Shown: positions 7,313-16,663, counted from the stretch's first letter. The stretch is 39,344 nucleotides of DNA from Pseudomonadota bacterium (GCA_023418595.1 JAEZZI010000031.1:1-39344); one strand, 5' to 3'. The notes: generated from the letters alone by a model not told the origin. Numbers and translations are program-made.

Positions 7313-8284
7313 TCAGACCTCGGCGTCGCGCGCCCGCACCCGCTCGGCGCCAGCCGCCGCCGCGCCTTCGCGGGGAGCGAAGGTGCCGGGTCCGACCTTG
7401 AACTGGATGAGGATGCCGTTGCCGACGAACATCGACGAATAGGTGCCGATCGCGATCCCGAGCAGCATGGCGAGCGAGAAGCCGAAGATCACGTCGGGCC
7501 CCAGCAGCACCAGTGCGGCCAGTGCCAGCACCAGCGTCAGCGACGTCATCACGGTGCGCGCCAGCGTCTCGTTGATCGACAGGTTGAGCAGCGGGATGAT
7601 CTCCATCTTGCGGTATTTGCGCAGATTTTCGCGCACCCGGTCGAAGATCACGATCTTGTCGTTGAGCGAATAGCCGATGATCGTCAGCAGCGCGGCGATG
7701 GTGTTCAGGTTGAACTCCAGCTGCGTCGCCGCGAAGAATCCGAGCGTGACGAGGATGTCCTGCGCCAGCGCCAGCAGCGCCCCCACGCCGAACTGCCATT
7801 CGAACCGGAACCAGATGTAGATGGAGATCGCGATCATCGCGAAGAACAGCGCCAGCGATCCCTTCTGGAACAGCTCGCCCGACACCTTGCCCGACACCGC
7901 TTCGACCGATCCGACCTGCGCGCCGGGATAGTTGGTTTCGATCAGCTGGCGGATCTCGGTCGCGCTTTCGCTGGCGGCCGCTTCGCTACCCTCGGGCACC
8001 GGCAGGCGGATGGCGATGTCCTGCGCGCTGCCGAATTGCTGGATGGTCGAATCGCCCATGCCGAGCGTATCCACGCGGCTGCGCAGTTCATCGAGCTGCA
8101 CCGGCTGGGCGAAGCTGACGCGCACGACCTGCCCGCCGACGAAATCGATGCCGAAGTTGAGGCCGCGGACGCCCAGCAGGACGATCGAGGCGATCACCAT
8201 CGCGATCGACAGCACGGTCGCGGCACGCCGCCACGCCATCCAGTCGATGTTGGTGTTGTCGGGAACGAGCTTCAAGGGACGCAT
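7313..8284 (-). CDS. secF: Protein translocase subunit SecF
   Basis: A 323-residue inner-membrane protein of the RND-like SecDF complex, which uses the proton gradient to pull secreted proteins through SecYEG. It has one N-terminal helix (VLSIAMVIASIVLLGVRG), a periplasmic domain beginning at GLNFGIDFVGGQVV, then five helices. Typical SecF motifs are TLGFFAATQLEFNLNTIAALL, IIGYSLNDKIVIFDRVREN and SINETLARTVMTSL. It follows secD by ten bases on the same strand. The C-terminus ends with a short charged tail. Confidence 0.98.
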   Translation of the reverse strand: MRPLKLVPDNTNIDWMAWRRAATVLSIAMVIASIVLLGVRGLNFGIDFVGGQVVRVSFAQPVQLDELRSRVDTLGMGDSTIQQFGSAQDIAIRLPVPEGSEAAASESATEIRQLIETNYPGAQVGSVEAVSGKVSGELFQKGSLALFFAMIAISIYIWFRFEWQFGVGALLALAQDILVTLGFFAATQLEFNLNTIAALLTIIGYSLNDKIVIFDRVRENLRKYRKMEIIPLLNLSINETLARTVMTSLTLVLALAALVLLGPDVIFGFSLAMLLGIAIGTYSSMFVGNGILIQFKVGPGTFAPREGAAAAGAERVRARDAEV

Positions 8285-8294
8285 AATCGTTTCC

Positions 8295-9890
8295 TCAGAT
8301 CACCAGCTGCTTGGGCCGGGTCTTGAGCCACCCCGCCACCATCAGGCGAGTGAAGGTGACCGCGGTGAACACCGACGTGACGATGCCGATGGTCAGAACC
8401 ACGGCAAAGCCGCGCACCGGCCCCGCGCCGAAGATGAACATGATCGCTGCCGCAATGACATTGGTGATGTTCGCATCGAAGATCGCCCGGCTCGCTTCCT
8501 TGTAGCCGAATTCGATCGCCGTGTTGATCGTGCGCCCTTTTCGCTGCTCCTCGCGGATGCGTTCGTTGATCAGCACGTTGGCGTCGACCGCCGCACCGAT
8601 CGTCAGCACGAAGCCCGCAATGCCCGGCAGGGTCAGCGTCGCGTTGAAAATCGCCATCACGCCGATGATCATCACCACGTTCACGACCAGCGCCACGTTC
8701 GCGTAAACGCCGAACCGGACATAGGCGAACAGCATCAGCAACAGGATCGCGACCGTGCCGACGACGCCGGCGATGATTCCGCTTTCGATCGAATCAGCCC
8801 CCAGTTCGGGGCTGATCGTCGATTCCTCGATGACCGTCAGCGCGACGGGCAGCTTGCCCGACCGCAGCGCAATCGCCAGTTCGTTCGCGCTTTCGACGGT
8901 GAATCCGCCCGAAATCTGGGCGCGACCGCCCAGGATCGGTTCGTTGATGTTGGGGGCGGAAATCACCTGATCGTCGACGATGATCGCGAACGGACGGCCG
9001 GCATTTTCCTGGGTCGTGCGCGCGAAGCGGCGCCCCCCCTCGGCATTGAAGGTGATCGACACCACCGGCGCACCGGTCTGCGGATCGAATTCCTGTCGTG
9101 CGTCGGCCAGTTGATCGCCCGAGATGATCGTCGACCGGTTGACCGCGATCACCGGCACCCCGCCGGGATTGGTCGGATAGGGCAGGATTTCGCTGCCGAT
9201 CGGCGCGCGTCCGGCGGCGATTTCGGCCGGATCGGCGTTGAAATCGACCAGCTTGAATTCGAGGACGGCGGTGCGGCCCAGCAAGTCCTTCAACTGTTCG
9301 GGATCGGCAAGGCCCGGCACCTGCACGACGATGCGGTTCGAACCCTGGCGAATAATGGTCGGTTCGCGCGTGCCCAGTTCGTCGATGCGGCGGCGCACGA
9401 CTTCGGTCGCATCGACCATCGCCTGGTCGAGCGCCTGGGTGAGCCCCGCCTCGGTCTGGGTCAGGACGAAGCGCGTCGAATCGACCACCTCGATATTCCA
9501 GTCGCGCTGGCCGGTCAGCCCGGCGCCTTGCGTCAGGGGGAGCAGCCGTTCGCGCACCGCATCGACCTGCGACGCATCGCGCACCATGAAGCTCAGCCGC
9601 CCGTCGCGCGTCGAAATGTCGCCGATCTGGATGCGCGGATTGGTCCGCATCGCTTGCTCGACGCTGTCGCGCATCGATTCCAGCCGGGTGGTGCGGACAT
9701 CCTCGGGCTGCGCTTCGAGCAGGATATAGCTGCCGCCCGCGAGATCGAGGCCGAGGTTGACCGTCGGCTTCGCCCAGCCGGGAAGCTGATCGCGGACGCT
9801 GCCCGGCAGGAAGCTGGGGACGGCGCACAGGCACAGGACGACGATGGTGATCCACGTCGCCCACACCTTCCAGCGCGGAAAGTCGAGCAT
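8295..9890 (-). CDS. secD: Protein translocase subunit SecD
   Basis: A 531-residue SecD, partner of SecF. It has an N-terminal helix, the GLDLAGGSYILLEA segment, a large periplasmic P1 region (about residues 50-340) and five C-terminal helices. PGIAGFVLTIGAAVDANVLINERIREE carries the conserved Asp of the proton path (seen as GAAVDANVLINERIREE). Its ATG (9888-9890) shares one base with the yajC stop codon (TGATG), so the two are translationally coupled. Confidence 0.98.
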   Translation of the reverse strand: MLDFPRWKVWATWITIVVLCLCAVPSFLPGSVRDQLPGWAKPTVNLGLDLAGGSYILLEAQPEDVRTTRLESMRDSVEQAMRTNPRIQIGDISTRDGRLSFMVRDASQVDAVRERLLPLTQGAGLTGQRDWNIEVVDSTRFVLTQTEAGLTQALDQAMVDATEVVRRRIDELGTREPTIIRQGSNRIVVQVPGLADPEQLKDLLGRTAVLEFKLVDFNADPAEIAAGRAPIGSEILPYPTNPGGVPVIAVNRSTIISGDQLADARQEFDPQTGAPVVSITFNAEGGRRFARTTQENAGRPFAIIVDDQVISAPNINEPILGGRAQISGGFTVESANELAIALRSGKLPVALTVIEESTISPELGADSIESGIIAGVVGTVAILLLMLFAYVRFGVYANVALVVNVVMIIGVMAIFNATLTLPGIAGFVLTIGAAVDANVLINERIREEQRKGRTINTAIEFGYKEASRAIFDANITNVIAAAIMFIFGAGPVRGFAVVLTIGIVTSVFTAVTFTRLMVAGWLKTRPKQLVI

Positions 9891-10231
9891 CAGTCGTTCG
9901 CCGGCTTACCGGAGCCGAGCGGCATGATCTCGGCCAGCGTCGCCTTGACCGCGCGAACCTTGACGCCCTGACCCAGTTCCAGCTCGACGAACTTGTCCTC
10001 GACCTTGGTCACCTTGCCGAGCAGACCGCCAGCGGTGACGACCTGATCGCCCTTCTTCACCGCCTCGATCGACTTTTGCAGCGCCTTCATCCGGCGCTGC
10101 TGAGGGCGAATCAGGAGGAAATAGAAAGCAACGAAGATCAGCAGCAGCGGCAGGAAGGAAACCAGCGCACCGGCGGTCCCCCCGGAAGCCGCGCCATTGG
10201 CGGTCTGTGCGAATGCAGGGCTGATGAACAT
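9890..10231 (-). CDS. yajC: Preprotein translocase subunit YajC
   Basis: A 113-residue protein with a single N-terminal membrane helix (LVSFLPLLLIFVAFYFLLIRP, read as residues 22-42) followed by the YajC signature RPQQRRMKALQ and a cytoplasmic domain with VVTAGGLLGKVTKVED. It joins the SecDF complex. ATG 10231 (MFISPAFAQ) is the natural start; the open frame continues upstream through the tRNA gene and cannot be coding. It is the first gene of the four-gene operon, and its promoter should lie in 10232-10416. Confidence 0.96.
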   Translation of the reverse strand: MFISPAFAQTANGAASGGTAGALVSFLPLLLIFVAFYFLLIRPQQRRMKALQKSIEAVKKGDQVVTAGGLLGKVTKVEDKFVELELGQGVKVRAVKATLAEIMPLGSGKPAND

Positions 10232-10416
10232 GATGTCCCGATACGTTCGTGAATGGGTGTCGCGGAGACGCAAGCCGCCGCACAAGCGCCGCGCGCTATC
10301 ACGCACGAAGGTTCCCGGCAAGGATATGCCGCAGCCGACGCACGCCTCGCCGTTTGCCTGCGCGCGAACACCGTCTTGCCAGACCGTCCCCGACCGCCTA
10401 GAGGCACGCGCTCGGT

Positions 10417-10493
10417 CGGGACGTAGCGCAGCCTGGTAGCGCATCACACTGGGGGTGTGGGGGTCGCAGGTTCGAATCCTGTCGTCCCGACCA
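10417..10493 (+). tRNA. tRNA-Pro (anticodon GGG)
   Basis: A 77-base cloverleaf with an encoded CCA end. The acceptor stem pairs CGGGACG with CGTCCCG. The D arm is GCGC-AGCCTGGTA-GCGC. The anticodon stem is TCACA/TGTGG with loop CTGGGGG, placing GGG at positions 34-36. The T arm is GCAGG-TTCGAAT-CCTGT. It reads proline codons CCC/CCU. No duplicate of its 3' end that would mark an integrated element is seen elsewhere in the window. Confidence 0.97.
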
Positions 10494-10968
10494 ATTTCAC
10501 CAGGACTCCGCCATCCCACCGCCTGCGATCCGCAACGCGCATTCTGCCGCGCGTGGGGCCCGGAAAAGGAAGGCGTAGCCCGCCCCCGCTGGATTTGGCG
10601 ATCGGGAAAAAAGTTCCCGGTGCCCGCCTTACGCCCGGGTCGCATAGGCTGGGGCGAAGGCACCGGGTTGTCAGTGGCTTGCGCCATCCGACAAATTTGG
10701 CTCTGGTTTGCAAGGCATCGAAGTCTCGACCGGGCGGTCGCTTCGCCTCTGCATTCCCCCCCAAAGCGTTGACCTGTTCGCCGGACCCGATCGGGGCTGG
10801 CGATGCCCAAAACCTGCACCGGCCACGCCGAGAAGGCGATGTCGCAAATTGTTGCATTCTGTTGCATATGATCGGATCAGGGCATTGAATCGTTCGCGAT
10901 TGGCCGCGTTTGCGTTGGAAACACCCACTGCCCCTGTCGTCGCGTAGGTCGCGATCCGACGTAGATGC
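10494..10968. other. 475-base intergenic region, tRNA-Pro to the HTH-TPR gene
   Basis: Short open frames exist on both strands, but none has a ribosome site or recognisable protein features. The right half holds a tandem GTTGCAT motif, described separately, and is the likely promoter region of the following gene. Confidence 0.5.
10851..10868 (+). promoter_or_regulatory. Tandem GTTGCAT motif upstream of the HTH-TPR gene
   Basis: GTTGCATTCTGTTGCAT contains the heptamer GTTGCAT twice with ten-base periodicity, so both copies would face the same side of the helix. It lies about 100 bases ahead of the start codon of the regulator gene, which makes it a plausible activator or autoregulation site. 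No experimental analogue is known to me. Confidence 0.35.
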
Positions 10969-12423
10969 ATGGAAGACCCGACTTCGATGCCCGATGCCTC
11001 TTCCGACACGCGACTCGATGGATGGAAGGCAATCGCGCGTTATTTCCGGCGTGATCGAACCACCGTGATGCGCTGGGCGCGCGACCGGGCGTTGCCGGTT
11101 CATCGCATGCCGGGCGGGGTACAGGGTTCGGTGTTCGCGTTCGAGCAGGAACTGGCGAACTGGGCGTTGCGTCACGACGACATCGAAGCGCCGTCCCCTG
11201 CCCTGCCGGTCGCCGTTATTCCGAGAACGGACGCCGACACACCGCTGCCGCCCGATGCCACCCCGCCCGATGCGGAGGCCGAATCGGCATTACCGTCGCC
11301 TGAGCCGCGTGCCCGCATGTCGGGCAGGCGCTGGGCGCTGCTTGGCCTGATCCCGCTGATCGGCATCGGCGCCTTTGTCGTGCACCAGCGCGAACCAGCC
11401 GCCGCCGCCGTCGAGAAGGACCGCGCGTCGTCGCCGCTCCCCGCCGATCCCGTCGCCGCTGCGGACTATGCCGCCGCGCGCGACTTGTGGGCCCAGCGCA
11501 CCGCGCAATCCCTGCGTCAGTCAATCGCGCTTTACGCTCGCGTCATTGCCCGCGATCCCGATTTCGCCCCCGCGCATGTCGGATTGGCGGAAGCATGGCT
11601 GATCAGCCGCGAATATGGCGATGCGACCGAGGCGCAAGCCTATGGCGAGGCGCAGGATTCGGTCGATCGCGCCTTGCGTCTGGACCCCGGCCTTGCCAGC
11701 GCGCACCGCGCGCGCGGCTTCATCCAGTATTGGTGGCACGACCGCGCACAGGAAGCAGACGCATCGTTCCGCCGCGCATTGTCGATCGATCCGAAGGACG
11801 GACTGACGCATTTCTGGTATGCCAATATGCTCGCCGATCGCGGCGACCATGCCGAAGCCGCGCGCGCTTATGACCGGGCGCGCGTGCTTTTGCCGGGAAC
11901 CCCCGCGATCGAAGTCGAACGCGCCTGCGCCGACTGGCAGGCCGGACGCGACGCCCGCGCGATCAACCGGCTGAACGCGCTGAAGGATCGCCATCCCGAG
12001 GACGCGACGATCCGCAATTGCCTGGCCTGGGCCTATATCTCGGGCGGCGACATCGCGGGATATGCGCGCGAATTTCGCGAAGCCGCCAGACTGCGTGGCG
12101 AACGCCGGATGCTGGCGCTGGCGGACCGGCTCGACCAAGCGGTCGCCCGCGATCCATCGACTGCACACCGGATATTGATCGCCGATGCCCGCCGCGAGTT
12201 TGCCGAGGGTGCACGCCAGACCCGGATTTCGCCCGCCTTCTTCGCCTCGGCGATGGGCGACCGCGAAGCGATGGTGCAGTTGATGCGCGAAGCAGCCACG
12301 CTGGGCGAACACTGGCATTCGATGAACCTGGTGCGCCGGATGGCGACGCGGTGGCGCGGTGATGCGGAGATCATGGCCCTGCTGGCCCGGCTCGATGCGA
12401 GCGGCCACACATCGTCACCGTAA
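10969..12423 (+). CDS. Predicted membrane-bound HTH regulator with periplasmic TPR domain
   Basis: A 484-residue protein with three parts. Residues 17-70 look like a MerR/excisionase-type winged helix-turn-helix (LDGWKAIARYFRRDRTTVMR, then VFAFEQELANW). A proline- and acid-rich linker follows. One membrane helix lies at about 120-138 (WALLGLIPLIGIGAFVVH), preceded by arginines so that the HTH would be cytoplasmic. The remainder (about 160-480) is made of helical repeats with TPR-like spacing such as APAHVGLAEAWLI and LASAHRARGFIQYWW. The architecture suggests a one-component sensor that reads a periplasmic signal and controls a nearby gene, perhaps the transporter 41 bases downstream; this is inference. 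The start could also be ATG 10987. Confidence 0.75.
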   Translation: MEDPTSMPDASSDTRLDGWKAIARYFRRDRTTVMRWARDRALPVHRMPGGVQGSVFAFEQELANWALRHDDIEAPSPALPVAVIPRTDADTPLPPDATPPDAEAESALPSPEPRARMSGRRWALLGLIPLIGIGAFVVHQREPAAAAVEKDRASSPLPADPVAAADYAAARDLWAQRTAQSLRQSIALYARVIARDPDFAPAHVGLAEAWLISREYGDATEAQAYGEAQDSVDRALRLDPGLASAHRARGFIQYWWHDRAQEADASFRRALSIDPKDGLTHFWYANMLADRGDHAEAARAYDRARVLLPGTPAIEVERACADWQAGRDARAINRLNALKDRHPEDATIRNCLAWAYISGGDIAGYAREFREAARLRGERRMLALADRLDQAVARDPSTAHRILIADARREFAEGARQTRISPAFFASAMGDREAMVQLMREAATLGEHWHSMNLVRRMATRWRGDAEIMALLARLDASGHTSSP

Positions 12424-12464
12424 AGGGTCGCCGATTCCGTGCTGAGCGACTAGGGGCCGGCCCG

Positions 12465-14033
12465 ATGGATGAGGCGGACACCCAAAATACGTGCAAACCG
12501 GGCCGATCGGCGCGGCTGATCTGGTCGCTCAGGGCAGCCGGCGTCGGCGCCGCCTTTCTCGTCTGGCTCGTGAGCGGCGGCGGTTCGATGCCGGAGGATG
12601 CGCGGATCGTCGCGGCGATCGCCGTGCTGATGGCGGTGTGGTGGATGAGCGAAGCGGTGCCGCTGGCCGCGACGTCTTTGCTGCCGATCGCCCTGATCCC
12701 GGCGCTGACCGAACGGTCGGTGGCGGAGACCACCGCGCCCTATGCCAGTTCGATCGTGTTCCTGTTCCTCGGCGGGTTCCTGATCGCGATCGCGATGGAG
12801 AAATGGAATCTCCACCGCCGCATCGCGCTGCTGACGCTGCGGCGAGTCGGCGTGTCGCCGCACCGCATCGTGCTGGGGATGATGCTGGCGACCGGGTTCC
12901 TGTCGATGTGGGTATCGAACACCGCGACCACGTTGATGATGCTGCCGATCGGTTTTTCGCTGCTGGCGCTGGTGGCCGAGCGTCGCGACGGCGGCATCGC
13001 GCCGGCGACCGCTCAGCCGCATCGCAAGGGACAGGTCGATTTCCTCGACGGCGACGAAAATGTGCGCCGGTTCGGCGTCTGCCTGATGCTGGCCATCGCC
13101 TGGGCGGCCAGCATCGGCGGCCTCGGCACCCTGTTCGGCAGTCCGCCCAACGCGATCGTCGCGGGCTATGCCGCCGACGAATTGGGGCGGGAGATCGGGT
13201 TTCTCGAATGGATGATGCTGGGGGTGCCGCTGGCGCTCGGCTTCATTCTGATCGCCTGGGTGCTGATGACGCGGGCGCTTTACCGGTTCGACCTTCCGGC
13301 GCTGCCCGGCGGCCGCGCGATGATCGATGAAGAGGTCGCCAAGCTCGGCCCCGCGAGCCAGGGCGAGAAGATGGTCGCACTGGTCTTTGCAGGCGCGGCA
13401 TTCCTGTGGGTCGTGCCGGGCCTGCTCGCGACGATTCCCGGCGTCGCCGACCGGCTGGGCGCGTTCGGGCGGATGGACGATACCGCGATCGCGATCGGTG
13501 CGGGGCTTGCCATGTTCCTGATCCCCGGACGCGGCCGGCGCGAGATGCTGCTCGACTGGAAGGATGCCGAGGAAGGGCTGCCCTGGGGCGTGCTGCTGCT
13601 GTTCGGCGGCGGATTGAGCCTGGCGAGCGCGGTCGCGGGTACGGGGCTCGACCGCTGGCTGGGCGAGCAACTGGGCGGGCTCGGCGTGTTGCCGGTACTT
13701 TTATTGGTCGGCGTGGTCGTGGCGCTGGTCATCTTTTTGACCGAGGTGACGAGCAACACTGCCACCGCTGCGACCTTCGTGCCGCTGCTGGGCGGCGTCG
13801 CGCTGGGCATCGGCGCGGACCCGATGACGTTGCTGATCCCGGTCGCCTTCGCCGCGACCTGTGCGTTCATGCTGCCGGTGGGGACGCCGCCCAACGCGAT
13901 CGTGTTCAGCACCGGCGCGGTCACCATCGCCCAGATGGCGCGCGGCGGCATCGTGCTGAACATCGTCGGCATCATGTTGATTACCGGGATTTGCTATCTG
14001 CTTGGCGGTTTCGCGCTGGGGTTGCACTTCTAA
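12465..14033 (+). CDS. DASS/SLC13-family sodium:anion symporter
   Basis: A 522-residue inner-membrane protein with about a dozen helices, of the divalent anion:Na+ symporter family that carries succinate, malate, citrate or sulfate. The two family hallmark loops are present: SNTATTLMMLPIG near residue 150 and TSNTATAATFVPLLGG near residue 430. Each is followed by a PPNAI segment (GSPPNAIVAGYA and GTPPNAIVFSTG), which mark the two inverted halves. The substrate cannot be fixed from sequence. It starts 41 bases after the HTH-TPR gene on the same strand and ends 17 bases from the convergent DAACS symporter. Confidence 0.92.
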   Translation: MDEADTQNTCKPGRSARLIWSLRAAGVGAAFLVWLVSGGGSMPEDARIVAAIAVLMAVWWMSEAVPLAATSLLPIALIPALTERSVAETTAPYASSIVFLFLGGFLIAIAMEKWNLHRRIALLTLRRVGVSPHRIVLGMMLATGFLSMWVSNTATTLMMLPIGFSLLALVAERRDGGIAPATAQPHRKGQVDFLDGDENVRRFGVCLMLAIAWAASIGGLGTLFGSPPNAIVAGYAADELGREIGFLEWMMLGVPLALGFILIAWVLMTRALYRFDLPALPGGRAMIDEEVAKLGPASQGEKMVALVFAGAAFLWVVPGLLATIPGVADRLGAFGRMDDTAIAIGAGLAMFLIPGRGRREMLLDWKDAEEGLPWGVLLLFGGGLSLASAVAGTGLDRWLGEQLGGLGVLPVLLLVGVVVALVIFLTEVTSNTATAATFVPLLGGVALGIGADPMTLLIPVAFAATCAFMLPVGTPPNAIVFSTGAVTIAQMARGGIVLNIVGIMLITGICYLLGGFALGLHF

Positions 14034-14050
14034 GGGTCAGGACCAAGAAG

Positions 14051-15298
14051 TCAGGCGGTCGCAGGTTCGGCAACCGGTTCGATCTCGCCTTCCCAATGCG
14101 CGACCGTCGTGGCGACCGCCAGATCGCCGGTCACGTTGACGACCGTCCGCCACATATCGAGTATCCGGTCGAACGGCAGCAGGAATCCGATGATCAGCGC
14201 CGCCTGGCCCGGCGATATGCCGATCACGTCCAGCACCACCGCCATCAGGAACAGCGACGCCGACGGCACCGACGCGGTCCCGATCGACACCAACGTCGTC
14301 GTCACCGCGATCATCGCATAATCGAACAGGCTCAATTCCACGCCGAAGATCTGCGCCCCAAAGACGGCGACCGCCGCGACGTATAAAGCCGTTCCATCCA
14401 TATTGATGGTGGCGCCCAGCGGCAGCACCGATCCGGCCACCGGCGGCTTGATCCCCATCCTGATTTCGGCGGCGCGCAACGTCGCGGGCAGTGTCGCCGC
14501 ACTCGAACTGGTGGAATAGGCCAGCAATTGCGGTTCGCGCGCACCCAGAAAGAATTTGCCGATCGGCATCCCCGCCAGCACCCGCACCATCGTTCCGTGC
14601 GTGACCAGCATATGGATAAGCCCGCCGACATAGACGACCATCGCCAGCAGAAACACGTTGACGAAGGCCCCCGGCCCTTCGGTGCCCATCACCCAGGCGA
14701 CCAGTGCGAAAACACCGACCGGCGCCACCTCCATCACGATGTTGGTCACCTTCAGCATGATGTCGGCGCCCGCGTCGAACAGCCGCGTGACGGGGGCCGC
14801 GCGTTCGCCCGCGACCAGAATCCCGGCCCCCAGCAGCATCGCGAAAAAGATGATCGCCAGCACATCGCCAGCGGCAAAGGCGGCAAAGACGTTTTCGGGC
14901 ACGATCGCCATCAACCGTTCGGCCATCGGCACCGGCTCGCCCAGCGTCAGCGCCTGTGCGCCCGTCAAATCGACGCTCGATCCCGGTTGCAAAACCACGG
15001 CCAGCACGATGCCGATCAGGATCGCGGCAAATGTCGTCGCCAGATACAGGCCGACCGCCTTTATGCCGATCGACCCGAGCCGTGCCGGTTCCTTCATCGA
15101 CGCGACGCCCGACACCAATGTCACGAACACCAGCGGCACGATCAGCATTCGGATCATGCGAATGAACAGATCGCCGATCCATTTGATGTCGACAGCCGCT
15201 TCGCCCACGAACCAGCCGACGATCGCTCCCAGAACCAGGGCACCCAGGATACGTTTCCACAAGGCGATGGCGAACCAGCGCCCGACTATAGCTTTCAT
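14051..15298 (-). CDS. Dicarboxylate/amino acid:cation symporter (DAACS family)
   Basis: A 415-residue SLC1/DAACS transporter related to GltP and DctA, moving glutamate, aspartate or C4-dicarboxylates with H+ or Na+. Landmarks are the early IRMLIVPLVFVTLVSGV, the serine-rich re-entrant loop YSTSSSAATLPATL, the conserved helix PLGATINMDGTALY, and the late GIPS-like ISPGQAALIIGFLLPFDRILDMWRTVVNVTGD (seen as FDRILDMWRTVVNVTGD). The ATG at 15298 (MKAIVGRW) is preferred to an upstream TTG. The family usually has a serine-rich motif followed by NMDGT, both intact here. It could share a substrate class with the convergent DASS symporter. Confidence 0.95.
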   Translation of the reverse strand: MKAIVGRWFAIALWKRILGALVLGAIVGWFVGEAAVDIKWIGDLFIRMIRMLIVPLVFVTLVSGVASMKEPARLGSIGIKAVGLYLATTFAAILIGIVLAVVLQPGSSVDLTGAQALTLGEPVPMAERLMAIVPENVFAAFAAGDVLAIIFFAMLLGAGILVAGERAAPVTRLFDAGADIMLKVTNIVMEVAPVGVFALVAWVMGTEGPGAFVNVFLLAMVVYVGGLIHMLVTHGTMVRVLAGMPIGKFFLGAREPQLLAYSTSSSAATLPATLRAAEIRMGIKPPVAGSVLPLGATINMDGTALYVAAVAVFGAQIFGVELSLFDYAMIAVTTTLVSIGTASVPSASLFLMAVVLDVIGISPGQAALIIGFLLPFDRILDMWRTVVNVTGDLAVATTVAHWEGEIEPVAEPATA

Positions 15299-15409
15299 CC
15301 GATTCAATCGCCCCAATCTGTGCGGTCGCGTCTGCCGCCTGTTATTTGTTCGCTTTAACCCTCGCGACCACAGCCCCTCAGGTCAACCTTCGGACATGAA
15401 GCGCCAGCG

Positions 15410-16663
15410 TCAGGACGGCTTGCGCGTTCCTAACAACAGCCGCAGCTGGGTGCCCCAGCCGCCGACGAACACGTCGTCGATCCCGTCGCCATTCACGTCG
15501 CCCACCGCCATCGACCAGTGTCGCCCGACGCTATCGGCAGGCACCACCTCATCGGTCGCGTCGCGGAAATTGCCCTGTCCGTCGTTCAGATAGGCGCGCA
15601 GCCGCAACGCGTTGAACCCTGGAACCTCAATGGCGCCGACGATCAGGTCGGGATGCCCATCGCCGTCCACATCCATCACCGTCCCGCCCCAGCTCGAAAA
15701 GCCGTTCTTCGGCAGGCGTCGTTCGGTTTCATCGACGAACCGGCCTTCGCCATCCTGGATCAGCAGCCGGTTCTGCGGGTCCATTTCATAGTCCCCCGCA
15801 TTGCTCGTCAGGTTGAAGAACAGGATGTCCATGCGCCCGTCATTATTGGCGTCGAAGACATGCGCCTCTCGCGTGTGGAGATCGGTGACGAGCTGCAGCC
15901 GATCCGATCCCTTTGCGAACTTGCCGCTGCCGTCGTTCAGCAGCAGCCGGTTCCTGGGCACTTCATTGCCGATCACCAGATCGGGGTGCCCGTCGGCGTC
16001 GACATCCGCCAGCGCCAGACCCTGGGCATCATCATGCCATTCGGGCAGGTGGGTTCGCGTCGCGTCGATGAAATGGCCTGGCCGGGCGGGGTCGTTCAGC
16101 AGCAGAAAATTCTGCCCGTCGCCATGTTTGCCCCTGGTTCCGGACGTGCCGATGACGATGTCCGGCAAGCCATCGCCATTGACGTCGCCGACCGCCAGCC
16201 CGTTCGCTTCGCCCTGCACCATGATCCGGTCGCTGGCATCGACGAAGCTGCCGTCGCCGCGCCCCAGATAGAGTTGATGCACGCGGTCGTCCTCGGTCAC
16301 GAACACGAAATCGGCATGGCCATCGCGGTTGAAATCGGCGGTGCGGACATGTTCGGTGTCGCGCTTCGCCGTCCCGAACGCGCCCTGTTGCCAGGTAAAC
16401 CGCCCCTGCCCGTTGTTCAGATAGAGCCGGTTCGCCTCCCCCTCGACCGCCAGCACCGCGTCGAGATCGCCGTCGCCATCGACATCGGCCAGCGCGATAT
16501 CAAGCGCATGGAGCGTCGGCGCGGATGGAACATGCGTTGCGGTGACGTCGCGGAGCAGTGTCGGGCGGACAGCCTCCTGCGCTTCGACCCCGCCGCACCC
16601 CGCAACACCGATCATCAATACCGCGCTGGCCGTCGCGGAGCGAACTGTCGGTCGTCTGCTCAT
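15410..16663 (-). CDS. FG-GAP/VCBS-repeat lipoprotein
   Basis: A 417-residue predicted lipoprotein. The N-terminus is basic, then hydrophobic, and ends in a lipobox VAGC with Cys23. The rest holds seven Asp-rich calcium-binding-like repeats (DVDGDGDLDAV, DFNRDGHADFV, DVNGDGLPDIV, DVDADGHPDLV, DANNDGRMDIL, DVDGDGHPDLI, DVNGDGIDDVF), separated by strands such as NRLYLNNGQGRF. Seven FG-GAP units are what a complete seven-bladed beta-propeller needs, as in integrin alpha heads. Such proteins sit on the cell surface or in the periplasm and bind proteins or glycans; the ligand is unknown. ATG 16663 (MSRRPTV) is chosen so that the lipobox lies at a normal distance. Confidence 0.88.
   Translation of the reverse strand: MSRRPTVRSATASAVLMIGVAGCGGVEAQEAVRPTLLRDVTATHVPSAPTLHALDIALADVDGDGDLDAVLAVEGEANRLYLNNGQGRFTWQQGAFGTAKRDTEHVRTADFNRDGHADFVFVTEDDRVHQLYLGRGDGSFVDASDRIMVQGEANGLAVGDVNGDGLPDIVIGTSGTRGKHGDGQNFLLLNDPARPGHFIDATRTHLPEWHDDAQGLALADVDADGHPDLVIGNEVPRNRLLLNDGSGKFAKGSDRLQLVTDLHTREAHVFDANNDGRMDILFFNLTSNAGDYEMDPQNRLLIQDGEGRFVDETERRLPKNGFSSWGGTVMDVDGDGHPDLIVGAIEVPGFNALRLRAYLNDGQGNFRDATDEVVPADSVGRHWSMAVGDVNGDGIDDVFVGGWGTQLRLLLGTRKPS

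Noticed and set aside
9890..10867. A 325-residue version of YajC with a long N-terminal extension
   Set aside because: The extension would run through the tRNA-Pro gene on the opposite strand; the conserved protein starts at ATG 10231.
10417..12423. tRNA-Pro as the attachment site of an integrated element
   Set aside because: No integrase gene follows and no repeat of the tRNA 3' end is found in the window.
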